A stretch of 7,613 bases of DNA from CAVPLU01 sp050012535 (GTDB taxonomy: Archaea; Thermoproteota; Bathyarchaeia; 40CM-2-53-6), in assembly GCA_050012535.1 (NCBI GenBank), contig JBEKGZ010000074.1, positions 1 through 7,613 of the forward strand, in the 5' to 3' direction. The notes beneath the pieces were generated by a model, which was not told the DNA's origin, made no database searches, and saw only the letters and a list, made by a program, of their open reading frames with translations. Shown here piece after piece: positions 1 through 6,033 of this stretch. The stretch's first letter is position 1. The number at the start of each line of letters is the position of its first letter. The position numbers were made by a program, and so were the translations under genes.

Positions 1-2
1 AC

Positions 3-137
3 TCGTGGTTCCCTCCGGACCATTTGTCAATAGCACTGTCCATGAAGATGGCGAAACGCATTAGCGAGGACCTTGAGAACTCGTTCATAATCAAGAGACC
101 AAATGTGGCCTATCCCAAGCACATGATCCAGACATGA
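3..137 (+). CDS. C-terminal end of an unrecognised protein (5' end outside window)
   Basis: The plus-strand frame is open from the window edge to a TGA at 135-137 and gives 44 residues, so only the tail of the gene is here. The peptide begins SWFPPDHLSIAL, runs through MKMAKRISEDLENSF and ends in IQT; it has a charged amphipathic stretch and no motif I can assign. The codons end mostly in G or C (roughly two thirds), which favours this strand over the opposite one. The minus strand over the same bases is also open (27-158) in exact codon register, so the call is not secure. A pyrimidine and T-rich tract at about 244-270 could end its transcript. No function is proposed. Confidence 0.45.
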   Translation, partial: SWFPPDHLSIALSMKMAKRISEDLENSFIIKRPNVAYPKHMIQT

Positions 138-243
138 CCAGAGTCGCGCGGCTAGCACGTCTCCTGGGAATGAGGCGTCCTCCGCGTTAGCTGTTCTTCT
201 TGGTCAACTGGGATTTCTGCTTGATTTCGTGCGCTTCCTCTCG

Positions 244-270
244 TGTTGTTTTCGTTTCTGTCTTTTTCGC
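244..270 (+). terminator. Possible T-rich archaeal terminator of the plus-strand gene ending at 137
   Basis: The plus strand is strongly T-rich here, with runs such as TTGTTTTC and CTTTTTC and no clear hairpin. Archaeal RNA polymerase can terminate on T-tracts alone, so this fits the end of the transcript of the gene stopping at 137, about 110 bp upstream. The assignment rests on composition only. Confidence 0.25.
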
Positions 271-288
271 GTCCCATAGTCTGCCTTG

Positions 289-335
289 CTCAATTTGTGG
301 ATCAAGCTACTGTCTCCCTCAATTTGTTGTTCAAG
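289..335. repeat. 18-nt imperfect direct repeat, two copies 29 nt apart
   Basis: The two copies are CTCAATTTGTGGATCAAG at 289-306 and CTCAATTTGTTGTTCAAG at 318-335, matching at 16 of 18 positions. The offset of 29 nt is one short of ten codons. It may be a small tandem duplication in a decayed coding stretch, or a paired binding site downstream of the minus-strand gene that ends at 364. Confidence 0.5.
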
Positions 336-363
336 ATATGTTAGCGCCTGTACTTCAGGATGC

Positions 364-624
364 CTAACGCCGACGCGGCTTCGGCTGCACTAAACTCACT
401 GGGGTCTTGAGGACTTCTCCACGAGACGACACGGTAGCTGCAAACTGCTCTTTCACCCCCGCCTCCGTGACGTAAGTTCCTTTGACTTTCCAAGCGCCTT
501 TTTCGTCCGGGCCTTCAGTCTCTTCCTCAGTGCTCAGAGAAACAATTTTGCCGTGAAAAGTCCTTGTTCCGAGGAAGTACTTTCTTACTACGCTTCTTGC
601 GTCTTCAGCGTTTCCTATTCGCAT
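364..624 (-). CDS. Small uncharacterised protein, 86 aa
   Basis: I do not recognise this protein. The reading frame can open at a TTG (645), but the ATG at 622-624 is preferred because a G-rich GGGGCGA element lies 4-8 nt before it; this gives 86 residues starting MRIGNAEDARSVVRKYF and a TAG stop. There are no Cys residues, no signal peptide and no membrane segment. The layout is an N-terminal helix, an acidic loop (EEETEG, about residues 33-38), then strands around W45 (AWKVKGTYVTEAG) and a GEV turn, with a basic tail (KPRRR). The pattern of helix, then W-x-V-x-G-x-Y, then GEV resembles PepSY or NTF2-like small folds, but this is only an impression. It is transcribed away from the TRAM gene, with about 260 bp between them. 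Confidence 0.65.
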   Translation of the reverse strand: MRIGNAEDARSVVRKYFLGTRTFHGKIVSLSTEEETEGPDEKGAWKVKGTYVTEAGVKEQFAATVSSRGEVLKTPVSLVQPKPRRR

Positions 625-662
625 CTTCGCCCCTACTCTAAACAAGTGAATAGGTGAAGAGA

Positions 663-677
663 CAAGATATTAGAGCA
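663..677 (-). promoter_or_regulatory. Possible TATA box for the 86-aa gene
   Basis: On the minus strand the sequence reads CTCTAATATCTTGTC here, an AT-rich box in an otherwise mixed region. Its centre is about 45 nt before the ATG at 624, which would place the transcript start near 643 and leave a leader of about 20 nt holding the G-rich ribosome site. The match to the archaeal TTTATATA consensus is only moderate. Confidence 0.3.
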
Positions 678-874
678 TCGACTGAGTTCGCAACTGGTGA
701 TGCGTTTCATCTCAATTCTGGACAGTATTCGATGCTGAAATAGGCAGTGTTATTAGTGTCGGTGGCCTTTTCACGATGCGAGTTAGCTGTACGGGCTGAA
801 GCCAAGCGTCCTACCGTAACCATCCGTGTCGGCGTCTAAGTTTTCTCCCGAAGAACTAGCTGAACGAAACGAAC

Positions 875-881
875 GAGGTGA
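875..881 (+). promoter_or_regulatory. Shine-Dalgarno site GAGGTGA for the TRAM gene
   Basis: A perfect GAGGTGA, complementary to the 3' end of archaeal 16S rRNA, ends 5 nt before the ATG at 887-889. It decides the start: the GTG at 878, which would add three residues, lies inside the site itself and is therefore not the start codon. Confidence 0.85.
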
Positions 882-886
882 AACGC

Positions 887-1093
887 ATGAGCTTTGAACG
901 TTCCTTCAACAAGCCAGTTGAGGAAGGTAAGGAGTATGAGCTTGAAATCAAAGAGACTAGCCGTCGCGGTGACGGAGTAGCTCGGATCGAGGGCTTCGTA
1001 GTCTTTGTTCCGCAAACCAAACCTGGCGATAAAGTGAAGGTCAAGATTAACTCTGTTGGTCCAAGATTCGCCACAGGCGAAGTCGTCCAATAG
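887..1093 (+). CDS. TRAM-domain small RNA-binding protein, 68 aa
   Basis: This is a stand-alone TRAM domain, the small OB-like beta-barrel found at the ends of TrmA/RumA and MiaB/MtaB-type RNA-modifying enzymes and, in archaea, as free proteins of about 60-80 residues. The whole protein is one domain: YELEIKETSRRGDGVARIEG (residues 17-36) carries the typical G-x-G-V-A-R-x-x-G strand turn, followed by FVVFVPQTKPGDKVKVKI (37-54) and a closing strand GEVV. Basic residues (K22, R26, R27, R33, K45, K49, K51, K53) would face RNA. Archaeal free TRAM proteins have been linked to RNA chaperone activity and cold response; that role is inferred here, not shown. It is monocistronic, with a strong ribosome site upstream and a hairpin terminator right after the TAG stop. 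I see no convincing TATA box in the 625-886 gap. Confidence 0.9.
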   Translation: MSFERSFNKPVEEGKEYELEIKETSRRGDGVARIEGFVVFVPQTKPGDKVKVKINSVGPRFATGEVVQ

Positions 1094-1098
1094 AAACC

Positions 1099-1138
1099 CG
1101 GGAGGATTTCCTCCCGATTTCCCTTTTTCTCTTTTTTC
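1099..1138 (+). terminator. Hairpin plus T-tract terminator after the TRAM gene
   Basis: A perfect 8-bp inverted repeat, CGGGAGGA (1099-1106) and TCCTCCCG (1109-1116), starts 5 nt after the TAG stop. It is followed by ATTTCCCTTTTTCTCTTTTT. The T-runs lie only on the plus-strand side, so it serves the TRAM transcript. The form is like a bacterial intrinsic terminator. Confidence 0.8.
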
Positions 1139-1216
1139 CTGTTCTATTAACGTCGACTTTCTGAATAGCAACCGCTAGGTTTAGCTTGATCCAAGAAATT
1201 GCGCGTCGAGCTGCAC

Positions 1217-1588
1217 TTATGCTGGTACTTCGAAGTAGTGGCGGGTTCCTTTCAGGTCTTCCTCGTAGTCGTACTTCTTGCCTGTCTTTCGATCAACGTA
1301 GAGGCCTGAACCGATGTGATCTATCTGCATGCCGTTGATTCGGGCTGTATCATAATCGAGAATATTGACATAGTTGCGGCCTTCCGTTGGCTTCCAATTC
1401 TGCATTGGAAGCGATTCTCCTGTCTCTAAGATTTGGAGAAAAGTCCGCGGTGAACTCGTTTCCTCATGGCCGTTGGGGCATGTGAATTTCTTCGAGTCCA
1501 TAAAGTCATTAAACTTCGCGTATGTCCCCGTGAATTGAAAGTTGGTACCGCATTTTCGACAGGCACATGAAAAAACTCGATCTGACAT
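1217..1588 (-). CDS. Zinc-ribbon protein of unknown function, 123 aa
   Basis: The N-terminal third looks like a zinc ribbon: C8-x-C10-x2-C13-G, then a second knuckle C37-P-N-G-H41 (FTCPNGHE). C10, C13, C37 and H41 (or C8) are the likely metal ligands. The rest (about 50-123) is a compact region with NYVNILDYDTARINGMQ and GLYVDRKTGKKYDYEED, probably beta-rich, which I cannot assign to a family. No membrane segment or signal peptide is visible, so it should be cytoplasmic. The ATG at 1586-1588 has no ribosome site before it but lies about 25 nt from a TATA-like box, which fits a leaderless mRNA. It converges with the TRAM gene. Nucleic-acid binding is possible from the ribbon but unproven. Confidence 0.8.
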   Translation of the reverse strand: MSDRVFSCACRKCGTNFQFTGTYAKFNDFMDSKKFTCPNGHEETSSPRTFLQILETGESLPMQNWKPTEGRNYVNILDYDTARINGMQIDHIGSGLYVDRKTGKKYDYEEDLKGTRHYFEVPA

Positions 1589-1608
1589 GGGCTAGTACAG
1601 GCCCGCCG

Positions 1609-1618
1609 CCTTATAGGT
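1609..1618 (-). promoter_or_regulatory. TATA box for the zinc-ribbon gene (leaderless arrangement)
   Basis: The minus strand reads ACCTATAAGG here. Its centre is about 25 nt upstream of the A of the ATG at 1588, the usual archaeal distance from TATA box to transcript start. The mRNA would therefore begin at or next to the start codon, which agrees with the lack of a Shine-Dalgarno site. Confidence 0.55.
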
Positions 1619-1663
1619 GTCCCTATGATTCAAGAATGATCCCCTAGACTGCCGGCGATCGAG

Positions 1664-1692
1664 GAACCGAAAAAAAGGATCGGAGACGGTTC
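1664..1692 (-). terminator. Possible terminator: T7 tract with flanking inverted repeat
   Basis: Read on the minus strand, GAACCG (1692-1687) is followed by ten bases, a run of seven T (1676-1670) and CGGTTC (1669-1664). The T7 run is the longest in the window and by itself would suit archaeal termination. It lies just after the stop of the 28-codon ORF and is the first strong T-tract downstream of the glutamate synthase operon. Confidence 0.35.
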
Positions 1693-1695
1693 GCG

Positions 1696-1782
1696 TCACC
1701 GAATGAATTGTTTCCGTCGGCGGTCAATCTCTGCAGCTAGCAACTCCGGGGTGCGTCGCTGCGCCCAATAAATGCTCTTCAA
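1696..1782 (-). CDS. Possible small protein, 28 aa
   Basis: A TTG at 1780-1782 opens a 28-codon frame ending in TGA. Support comes from signals around it, not from homology: GGTGAG (1788-1793) lies 5 nt before the TTG, a TATA-like TGTATACG (1818-1825) is centred about 40 nt before it, and a T7 tract follows the stop by about 20 nt. The peptide starts MKSIYWAQ, and residues from TPELLAAEIDRRRKQ onward form a charged amphipathic helix. It has no Cys and no membrane segment. In the same frame an upstream TGA (1789-1791) blocks extension. It may equally be the tail of a decayed gene. Function unknown. Confidence 0.3.
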   Translation of the reverse strand: MKSIYWAQRRTPELLAAEIDRRRKQFIR

Positions 1783-1958
1783 ACCATCTCACCGCCCCAG
1801 ATTACCACATTCTCCCACGTATACAGAGGACTAGGTGCGGCATATCAACCGATAGCAAGCACTATCGAATCTAAACAACCTTGAAACCCTCTTATCAGTG
1901 AACTCCGCGTTCCAGCTACTTGCGTACAAGAAGAGAATCCTAGGACCGTTCAACTGTA

Positions 1959-2210
1959 TTAGGCGGCGGGAGCTACCTCACTTGAGGCGACCTTTCTCCC
2001 ATTCAAGCTCTCGAGATAGCTTATGCACGCTTCACGGTTTCTTCCAATAGCTCTCTCGTTAGTCACCGTCTCCGCATAGTCAGAATATAGAGACACTTTG
2101 GATGCCTATGGCGCAACCGGATTCTCTGGGAACTTCGATTTCACAGTGCGAGCCCTTGGGAGCCCTGCACTGATCGGACCAAGGTACACTGACGGTTTGT
2201 GACTCTCCAT
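1959..2210 (-). pseudogene. 83-codon frame with one internal TAG, after the glutamate synthase operon
   Basis: An ATG at 2208-2210, 16 nt after the stop of the 848-aa gene, opens a frame that meets TAG at 2106-2108 after 34 codons and then runs another 48 codons to TAA at 1959-1961. Both halves look protein-like: MESHKPSVYLGPISAGLP before the TAG and LYSDYAETVTNERAIGRNRE after it. I do not recognise the protein and see no ribosome site. TAG is a normal stop elsewhere here (it ends the TRAM and 86-aa genes). The likely readings are a gene killed by a nonsense change, two short ORFs, or chance; an 80-codon frame with a single stop is not rare by chance. Suppression of the TAG cannot be excluded. 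Confidence 0.25.
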
Positions 2211-2226
2211 GGCGGCTGCTGTGGTC

Positions 2227-4773
2227 TTAGCCTTCCGCCATAGTTAACGCCTCAAGCTGCACTGCCTCGATCTTTCGGTACGTTTCGCTCCAGTCCAAGT
2301 GTAACTCGCCCTTCCTAAGCAATCCCTCTTCGACCCTGATACCGAAGAGGCGTTCGTTCTCTTCTAGGTACGGTCGAATTACATCCCAATCGCGTTGGTC
2401 GAGCTTTGTGTATCTTCCCCCGTTCAGTTGGTCTTCTCCGACGAGTTGCTCAGGATCCCGCAGGTATATCGCTCCTCCCGAGGACAGGGAGAATAGATTG
2501 CCTCCGGGATAGGGCGTTGGAAGCTCCTGCATCTGGCCTTCGTGGTCGAACTCAATTCCATTCAGTATCACGAATCCACCACCATTGAGAGGGTCCCCTG
2601 CCATGAATGATTCTGCAAGGTAGTCGAGGCAGGTTCCGTTGATAACGACTCGAGGCCTTCCCACAGCATTGATGAGGGGCCTTCCGGCAGCGTTGCCGAG
2701 CACGTGCACCTCGCCCCCCTTGGCGGCATACATGAACGTCTGCCCCACATCTCCGTAGATCACCAGTTTCCCGGATTTCATGATCTGCGCTACCTGATCT
2801 TGGGCAGAGGTGTGGACGTAGATTTCAGCGCCGTCAAGCCCCGACCCCAGATAGTCGCCGGGATTCCCGAAAACGTCTATCCTGAAACCCTCAGAATTGG
2901 GGCCTAGCCCGCACCCGCAGAATCGTTGCCCACACCAGTCGAATGAGATAACGTGCTTCCAGCCTCTTCGATAGGCCGCGACTATTAATGAGGACGCGGA
3001 ATTCTCTCCTTCGGCTGGGAGATCGCGGACATCCAACAACAACGTATGTTCGCTGCCAACTGGCTGGCGCAGATGTTCCATTGATGCTAAGTCAATGAGC
3101 GCCCAGCTAGGGTTCGGAATTTCAGAGATCAGAGGGAAGCCCCTGAGAATCTGAAATAGACAAGATTCGACCGAAGCCCGATTCGGGCCTTCTCGGCCGT
3201 AGGGAACTAGGTGCAGATTGTCAAGTAGCCATGTCAAGAATTCAACCGCAGCCATTCTTCCTTGCAGGCTTGTCTTCGCTTGCTTCTCCAAATCGATGCA
3301 AAGCTCAGCAATCGAACTCGACCCTTGAGCGATCATGAGCGACTTCTCCATGCCTGGCCGTTTTGAACCGAACTCGAAGACTCTTTCTACGGTTTTCTTC
3401 GAGGAACCTCTTGGAGGCGTCACAACTTGGCGACCAAACTTATCAGTGCAGACAAGTTGAGGTGCTTCGGCAGTCCGATCTACAGTGAAGATAAAGGCTC
3501 CTCCGTCGGTGTAACTGCCCCCGCGGGCATTCCAGTAAATGTCAGCCTTTGCGGCGAACCGGGAGTCTTCGGCAGCTAGGCTCCACAGGAATGCGTCTAC
3601 GGCTTGGCGTTCCGACGCGATCAAACCGATCTTGGATTTGCCCTCTTGGAGAGCGAAGACCTGTGGTCTGAGCATCGAGGTATCCGTTATGCCTACGAGG
3701 TGTAGTTCGCGCCCATCAAGTTCGGATCGACCAACGATGAAGAACCATGGGCCGTCGGGAGATCCGTGAACATGCGTGGTCTGTATCTCTTTGTACACGC
3801 GTCTCTTCTCCTCCGGTAGTACATGGAAATCGCGTTCCGTCGTGGGCGCCAGAGCCTCGATGAGGTACTCCATTGGGTATCTGTAGACTCTTCTCCAAAG
3901 ATCGAAGAGGTAGACGGCGACCTCCGTGTCCGTGAGGAATAGAGGGAAGATGTTTCGTTGAGCGAGGTACTCGGAAATTGAGTAGTAATTTGAGAAGTCC
4001 CCGTTGTGGATAAGAGCCTCATGCAGGCCCACAAACGGGTGCGCGCCCCCAGGATGCCAGACTCTTCCCTTCGTAGGATATCGATGGTGACCTATCCATA
4101 TGTGCGCTGGAAAGTCTTCGAGCTTGTAGTATCGAATGACTTGGTCGCCGTATCCCACGATCTTGAGAACCATCATGTCCTTTCCATGCGAAAGGACGAA
4201 AGCCTTCTTCTCACCCAGTGAAGCATAGAATTTCTTGTTGAGTCTGTAGCTATTCTGAAAGATGAATTCGTCTTCGGCAAGCTCTGGTTCGTCGAGCAGA
4301 TTCTTGACCATGAAATCTCTGAGAACGTCATCCTTTACTCTGCAGAAGTACCGTCGTACCTCCGGAGGCTTGACTACTAATCCGTCGATGGATCGATGAT
4401 CAGGGACGGTCGGGACCGGGCTGGCCGAGTCAACTTGCAGATATGGGAAGATGAACTCATTTTCGACATCGGTCCTTATGGAGGGCTCAAGATAGGCTAT
4501 TTGGACGAGGTAATCTCTCTGCAGGATCGTCTTTGAGACGCCCAAGTGGTCTGCAGAGAGTCCGAGTGCCGCTATTCCTCCGCCTTTGCCGTTCCCTCGA
4601 TTTCTCATCCGGGTCAGCGCTGGCAGGAGGTGTCGTCCTGGGATCTGTTCGGAGCAGGCCGCGCCGATTACGCCGCATCCGCCTTCTGCCTCAATCTTTG
4701 GCTTGACGCTCATTTCAGAGGCCATGCTCGCTCTGGACTGGATGATTCTAATGGCTGGATCCATTACTCTCAT
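2227..4773 (-). CDS. Glutamate synthase-like protein: class II glutamine amidotransferase fused to GXGXG domain, 848 aa
   Basis: This joins the first and last domains of the glutamate synthase large subunit without the FMN barrel between them. Residues 33 to about 390 form an Ntn-type class II glutaminase, which frees ammonia from glutamine: Cys33 in GGCGVIG is the nucleophile, RMRNRGNGKGGG follows, GHHRYPTKGR (228-237) and HNGDF (256-260) hold the glutamine and oxyanion-site residues, and LTDTE (280-284) follows. The Cys33-to-GHHRYP spacing of about 195 is close to GltB. After a linker, a Cys-rich CGQRFCGCGLG (C614, C619, C621) leads into a GXGXG beta-helix (about 628-760) with GDYLGSG, GGEVHVLGNAAGRP and AESFMAGDPLNGGG. 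The start ATG at 4773 overlaps the upstream TGA as ATGA, implying translational coupling; it leaves a 32-residue propeptide to be removed to expose Cys33. A longer frame from 4899 exists but would overlap the upstream gene by about 130 bp. The barrel must come from the upstream partner genes. Confidence 0.88.
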   Translation of the reverse strand: MRVMDPAIRIIQSRASMASEMSVKPKIEAEGGCGVIGAACSEQIPGRHLLPALTRMRNRGNGKGGGIAALGLSADHLGVSKTILQRDYLVQIAYLEPSIRTDVENEFIFPYLQVDSASPVPTVPDHRSIDGLVVKPPEVRRYFCRVKDDVLRDFMVKNLLDEPELAEDEFIFQNSYRLNKKFYASLGEKKAFVLSHGKDMMVLKIVGYGDQVIRYYKLEDFPAHIWIGHHRYPTKGRVWHPGGAHPFVGLHEALIHNGDFSNYYSISEYLAQRNIFPLFLTDTEVAVYLFDLWRRVYRYPMEYLIEALAPTTERDFHVLPEEKRRVYKEIQTTHVHGSPDGPWFFIVGRSELDGRELHLVGITDTSMLRPQVFALQEGKSKIGLIASERQAVDAFLWSLAAEDSRFAAKADIYWNARGGSYTDGGAFIFTVDRTAEAPQLVCTDKFGRQVVTPPRGSSKKTVERVFEFGSKRPGMEKSLMIAQGSSSIAELCIDLEKQAKTSLQGRMAAVEFLTWLLDNLHLVPYGREGPNRASVESCLFQILRGFPLISEIPNPSWALIDLASMEHLRQPVGSEHTLLLDVRDLPAEGENSASSLIVAAYRRGWKHVISFDWCGQRFCGCGLGPNSEGFRIDVFGNPGDYLGSGLDGAEIYVHTSAQDQVAQIMKSGKLVIYGDVGQTFMYAAKGGEVHVLGNAAGRPLINAVGRPRVVINGTCLDYLAESFMAGDPLNGGGFVILNGIEFDHEGQMQELPTPYPGGNLFSLSSGGAIYLRDPEQLVGEDQLNGGRYTKLDQRDWDVIRPYLEENERLFGIRVEEGLLRKGELHLDWSETYRKIEAVQLEALTMAEG

Positions 4774-5993
4774 ATGTAGACCAGCAGGTCGGTTCTTCCT
4801 CTGAGCTCTCCTATCGAGCGCAGACCGAGTTCTCGCAGGATCTGCTTCCACTGCTTCGACCAAGACGAGTACAAGTTGATGATTCTCTGGGCGCCCCATT
4901 CCGGATCGATGAGGAGGCTAAGCTCGGGGTCTGTGGTGGTGATTCCTACTTGGCAGCCGCGACCCCGCTCGCAGTTGGCACAATGTGTACATCCGACGGC
5001 CACAGCTTCTGCTGTTCCTATGACGCAGCCATCCGCTCCTAGTGCGATCGCTTTGGCTACGTCGTATGCAGTTCTTATTCCGCCGCTCGCCATCAGGGTG
5101 ATTTCGTCTCTCACACCCTCTGCAACCAGGTATCGATGGACCCTGGGTATTGCGTATTCGATTGGCATTGCGATGTTCTTCTTAGCGATCTCGGGTGCGG
5201 CGCCTGTTCCTCCGTATCCGCCGTCAATGTGGAGTATGTTCGCCCCGGCATAGTAGCTGCCTATCGCAACCATGTCGACATCGACCGGTGTCGACACCTT
5301 CACGGAGACTAGGCAGTTCGGGTGGATCGCGTGGATCCAGTCGACGTGCTTTTTGTGATCTTCGACTGAGTACACGCTGTGAAAAGGGAATGGTGAATAG
5401 AGGCTCGTGAATGGTATGGATTCTCTCATGTTGGCGACTTCTGAAGTTACCTTGTCAGCGAGAAGGTGGCCCCCCAAACCCGGCTTCGCTCCTTGAGCAT
5501 ACTTGAACTCTACAATACGAGCGGCTTGGATGGTATCCTCGCGAACACCAAACATCCCTGTCGCTACCTGAGTAATCACATGATCTTTGAACTCCAGCAG
5601 TTCCGGTGGGTAGCCTCCCTCACCAGTGCACGTGAACGTACTCAGACGCTTCGCCGCAATCGCACGCGCCAGCATGAAGTTGAGGCTGACGGAACCGAAC
5701 GACATACCGGCCCCGTAAAGAGGAATTGGGATCTCGATCCTAGGACCAAAGGTTCGACGATTCAATGGGATCGAAAGATCATAGTCGGCATCTTCGGGCG
5801 ACGAAGTTATCGCGGTTTTCTTGAAGTCGAGGCGATCGAACCCTCCCCCAGATTTCCCAACCCTATGTTCAAGCCTTAGAGGAGGGTCGCCTGTCATCGC
5901 CTGCTCGTACGTCGCAAGAATCAGTTGCGACGTCCATCTCTTGTTTCCAAGTCCGTTAGGTATGCCGTACTTGAGGCTTGGCAGGACTCGCAT
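4770..5993 (-). CDS. Glutamate synthase FMN-binding (central) domain protein, 407 aa
   Basis: This is the catalytic TIM barrel of glutamate synthase as a separate protein, where ammonia and a 2-oxoacid (2-oxoglutarate in GltB) meet reduced FMN. Motifs in order: YGAGMSFGSVS (93-103), TGEGG (123-127), KYAQGAKPGLGG (164-175), SPFPFHSVYSVEDH where GltB has SPPPHHDIYSIEDL, DGGYGGTGAAP (257-267), SGGIRT (303-308) and the FMN phosphate loop GADGCVIGTA. An Fe-S motif follows: C335-x2-C338-x2-C341-x5-C347. GltB binds its 3Fe-4S cluster with C-x5-C-x4-C, so the spacing here differs slightly. The chain ends LRGRTDLL, where GltB passes into its GXGXG region. The first ATG (5993) is chosen, 40 nt after the upstream stop; the frame could open at GTG 6095 but would then overlap the previous gene by about 60 bp. 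It is coupled to the next gene by ATGA. No ferredoxin domain is attached; its operon neighbour has one. Confidence 0.9.
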   Translation of the reverse strand: MRVLPSLKYGIPNGLGNKRWTSQLILATYEQAMTGDPPLRLEHRVGKSGGGFDRLDFKKTAITSSPEDADYDLSIPLNRRTFGPRIEIPIPLYGAGMSFGSVSLNFMLARAIAAKRLSTFTCTGEGGYPPELLEFKDHVITQVATGMFGVREDTIQAARIVEFKYAQGAKPGLGGHLLADKVTSEVANMRESIPFTSLYSPFPFHSVYSVEDHKKHVDWIHAIHPNCLVSVKVSTPVDVDMVAIGSYYAGANILHIDGGYGGTGAAPEIAKKNIAMPIEYAIPRVHRYLVAEGVRDEITLMASGGIRTAYDVAKAIALGADGCVIGTAEAVAVGCTHCANCERGRGCQVGITTTDPELSLLIDPEWGAQRIINLYSSWSKQWKQILRELGLRSIGELRGRTDLLVYI

Positions 5994-6033
5994 CCCATGG
6001 TGGATGCATTCCGAGTGTTTCCTTACGCGTAAT

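Larger units (their letters stand above)
187..362 (-). pseudogene. Two overlapping coding-like frames, possible frameshifted gene remnant
   Basis: Two minus-strand frames look protein-like but neither has an ATG or a good start. The first is open from at least 362 to a TGA at 204-206 and contains HPEVQALTYLEQQIEGDSS. The second is open from 306 to a TAA at 187-189 and contains LDPQIEQGRLWDAKK, with a Lys/Glu-rich tail ending in LTKKNS. A shift of one base near 305-310 would join them into one peptide in which LEQQIEG and LDPQIEQ form a repeat. The strand is purine-rich here, and that alone makes frames look like charged protein, so the remnant may be an artefact. Function unknown. Confidence 0.2.
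1619..2226. other. Long stretch with no gene of normal size
   Basis: I find no tRNA, rRNA, CRISPR array, insertion sequence or ORF of 60 codons or more in these 608 bases. What can be seen, all on the minus strand, is an 83-codon frame broken by one TAG right after the glutamate synthase operon, a 40-codon TTG-started frame at 1831-1953 with no ribosome site, a better supported 28-codon small ORF at 1696-1782, and a T7 tract at 1670-1676. The pieces could be a decayed gene, small protein genes, or the 3' region of the operon mRNA. Confidence 0.5.

Noticed and set aside
27..158. Open minus-strand frame (contains DHVLGIGHIWSLDYERV) opposite the partial gene at the left edge
   Set aside because: It is in exact codon register with the plus-strand frame, so one open frame helps keep the other open. 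Third-position G/C is clearly higher on the plus strand, and the minus frame has only a GTG start with no ribosome site.
790..818. Small nested inverted repeats (TACGG...CCGTA around GGCTGAAGCC) upstream of the TRAM gene
   Set aside because: The stems are only 4-5 bp and the leader start is unknown, so a regulatory RNA element cannot be supported.
836..1171. 111-codon minus-strand frame over the TRAM gene
   Set aside because: It lies antisense to a gene with a recognisable TRAM domain, a perfect GAGGTGA site and a terminator, and it reads through that terminator hairpin. It is a shadow.
4774..4899. N-terminal extension of the 848-aa protein to the ATG at 4899
   Set aside because: It would overlap the FMN-barrel gene by about 130 bp and place 74 residues before the nucleophile Cys; the ATGA overlap at 4770-4773 is the better start.
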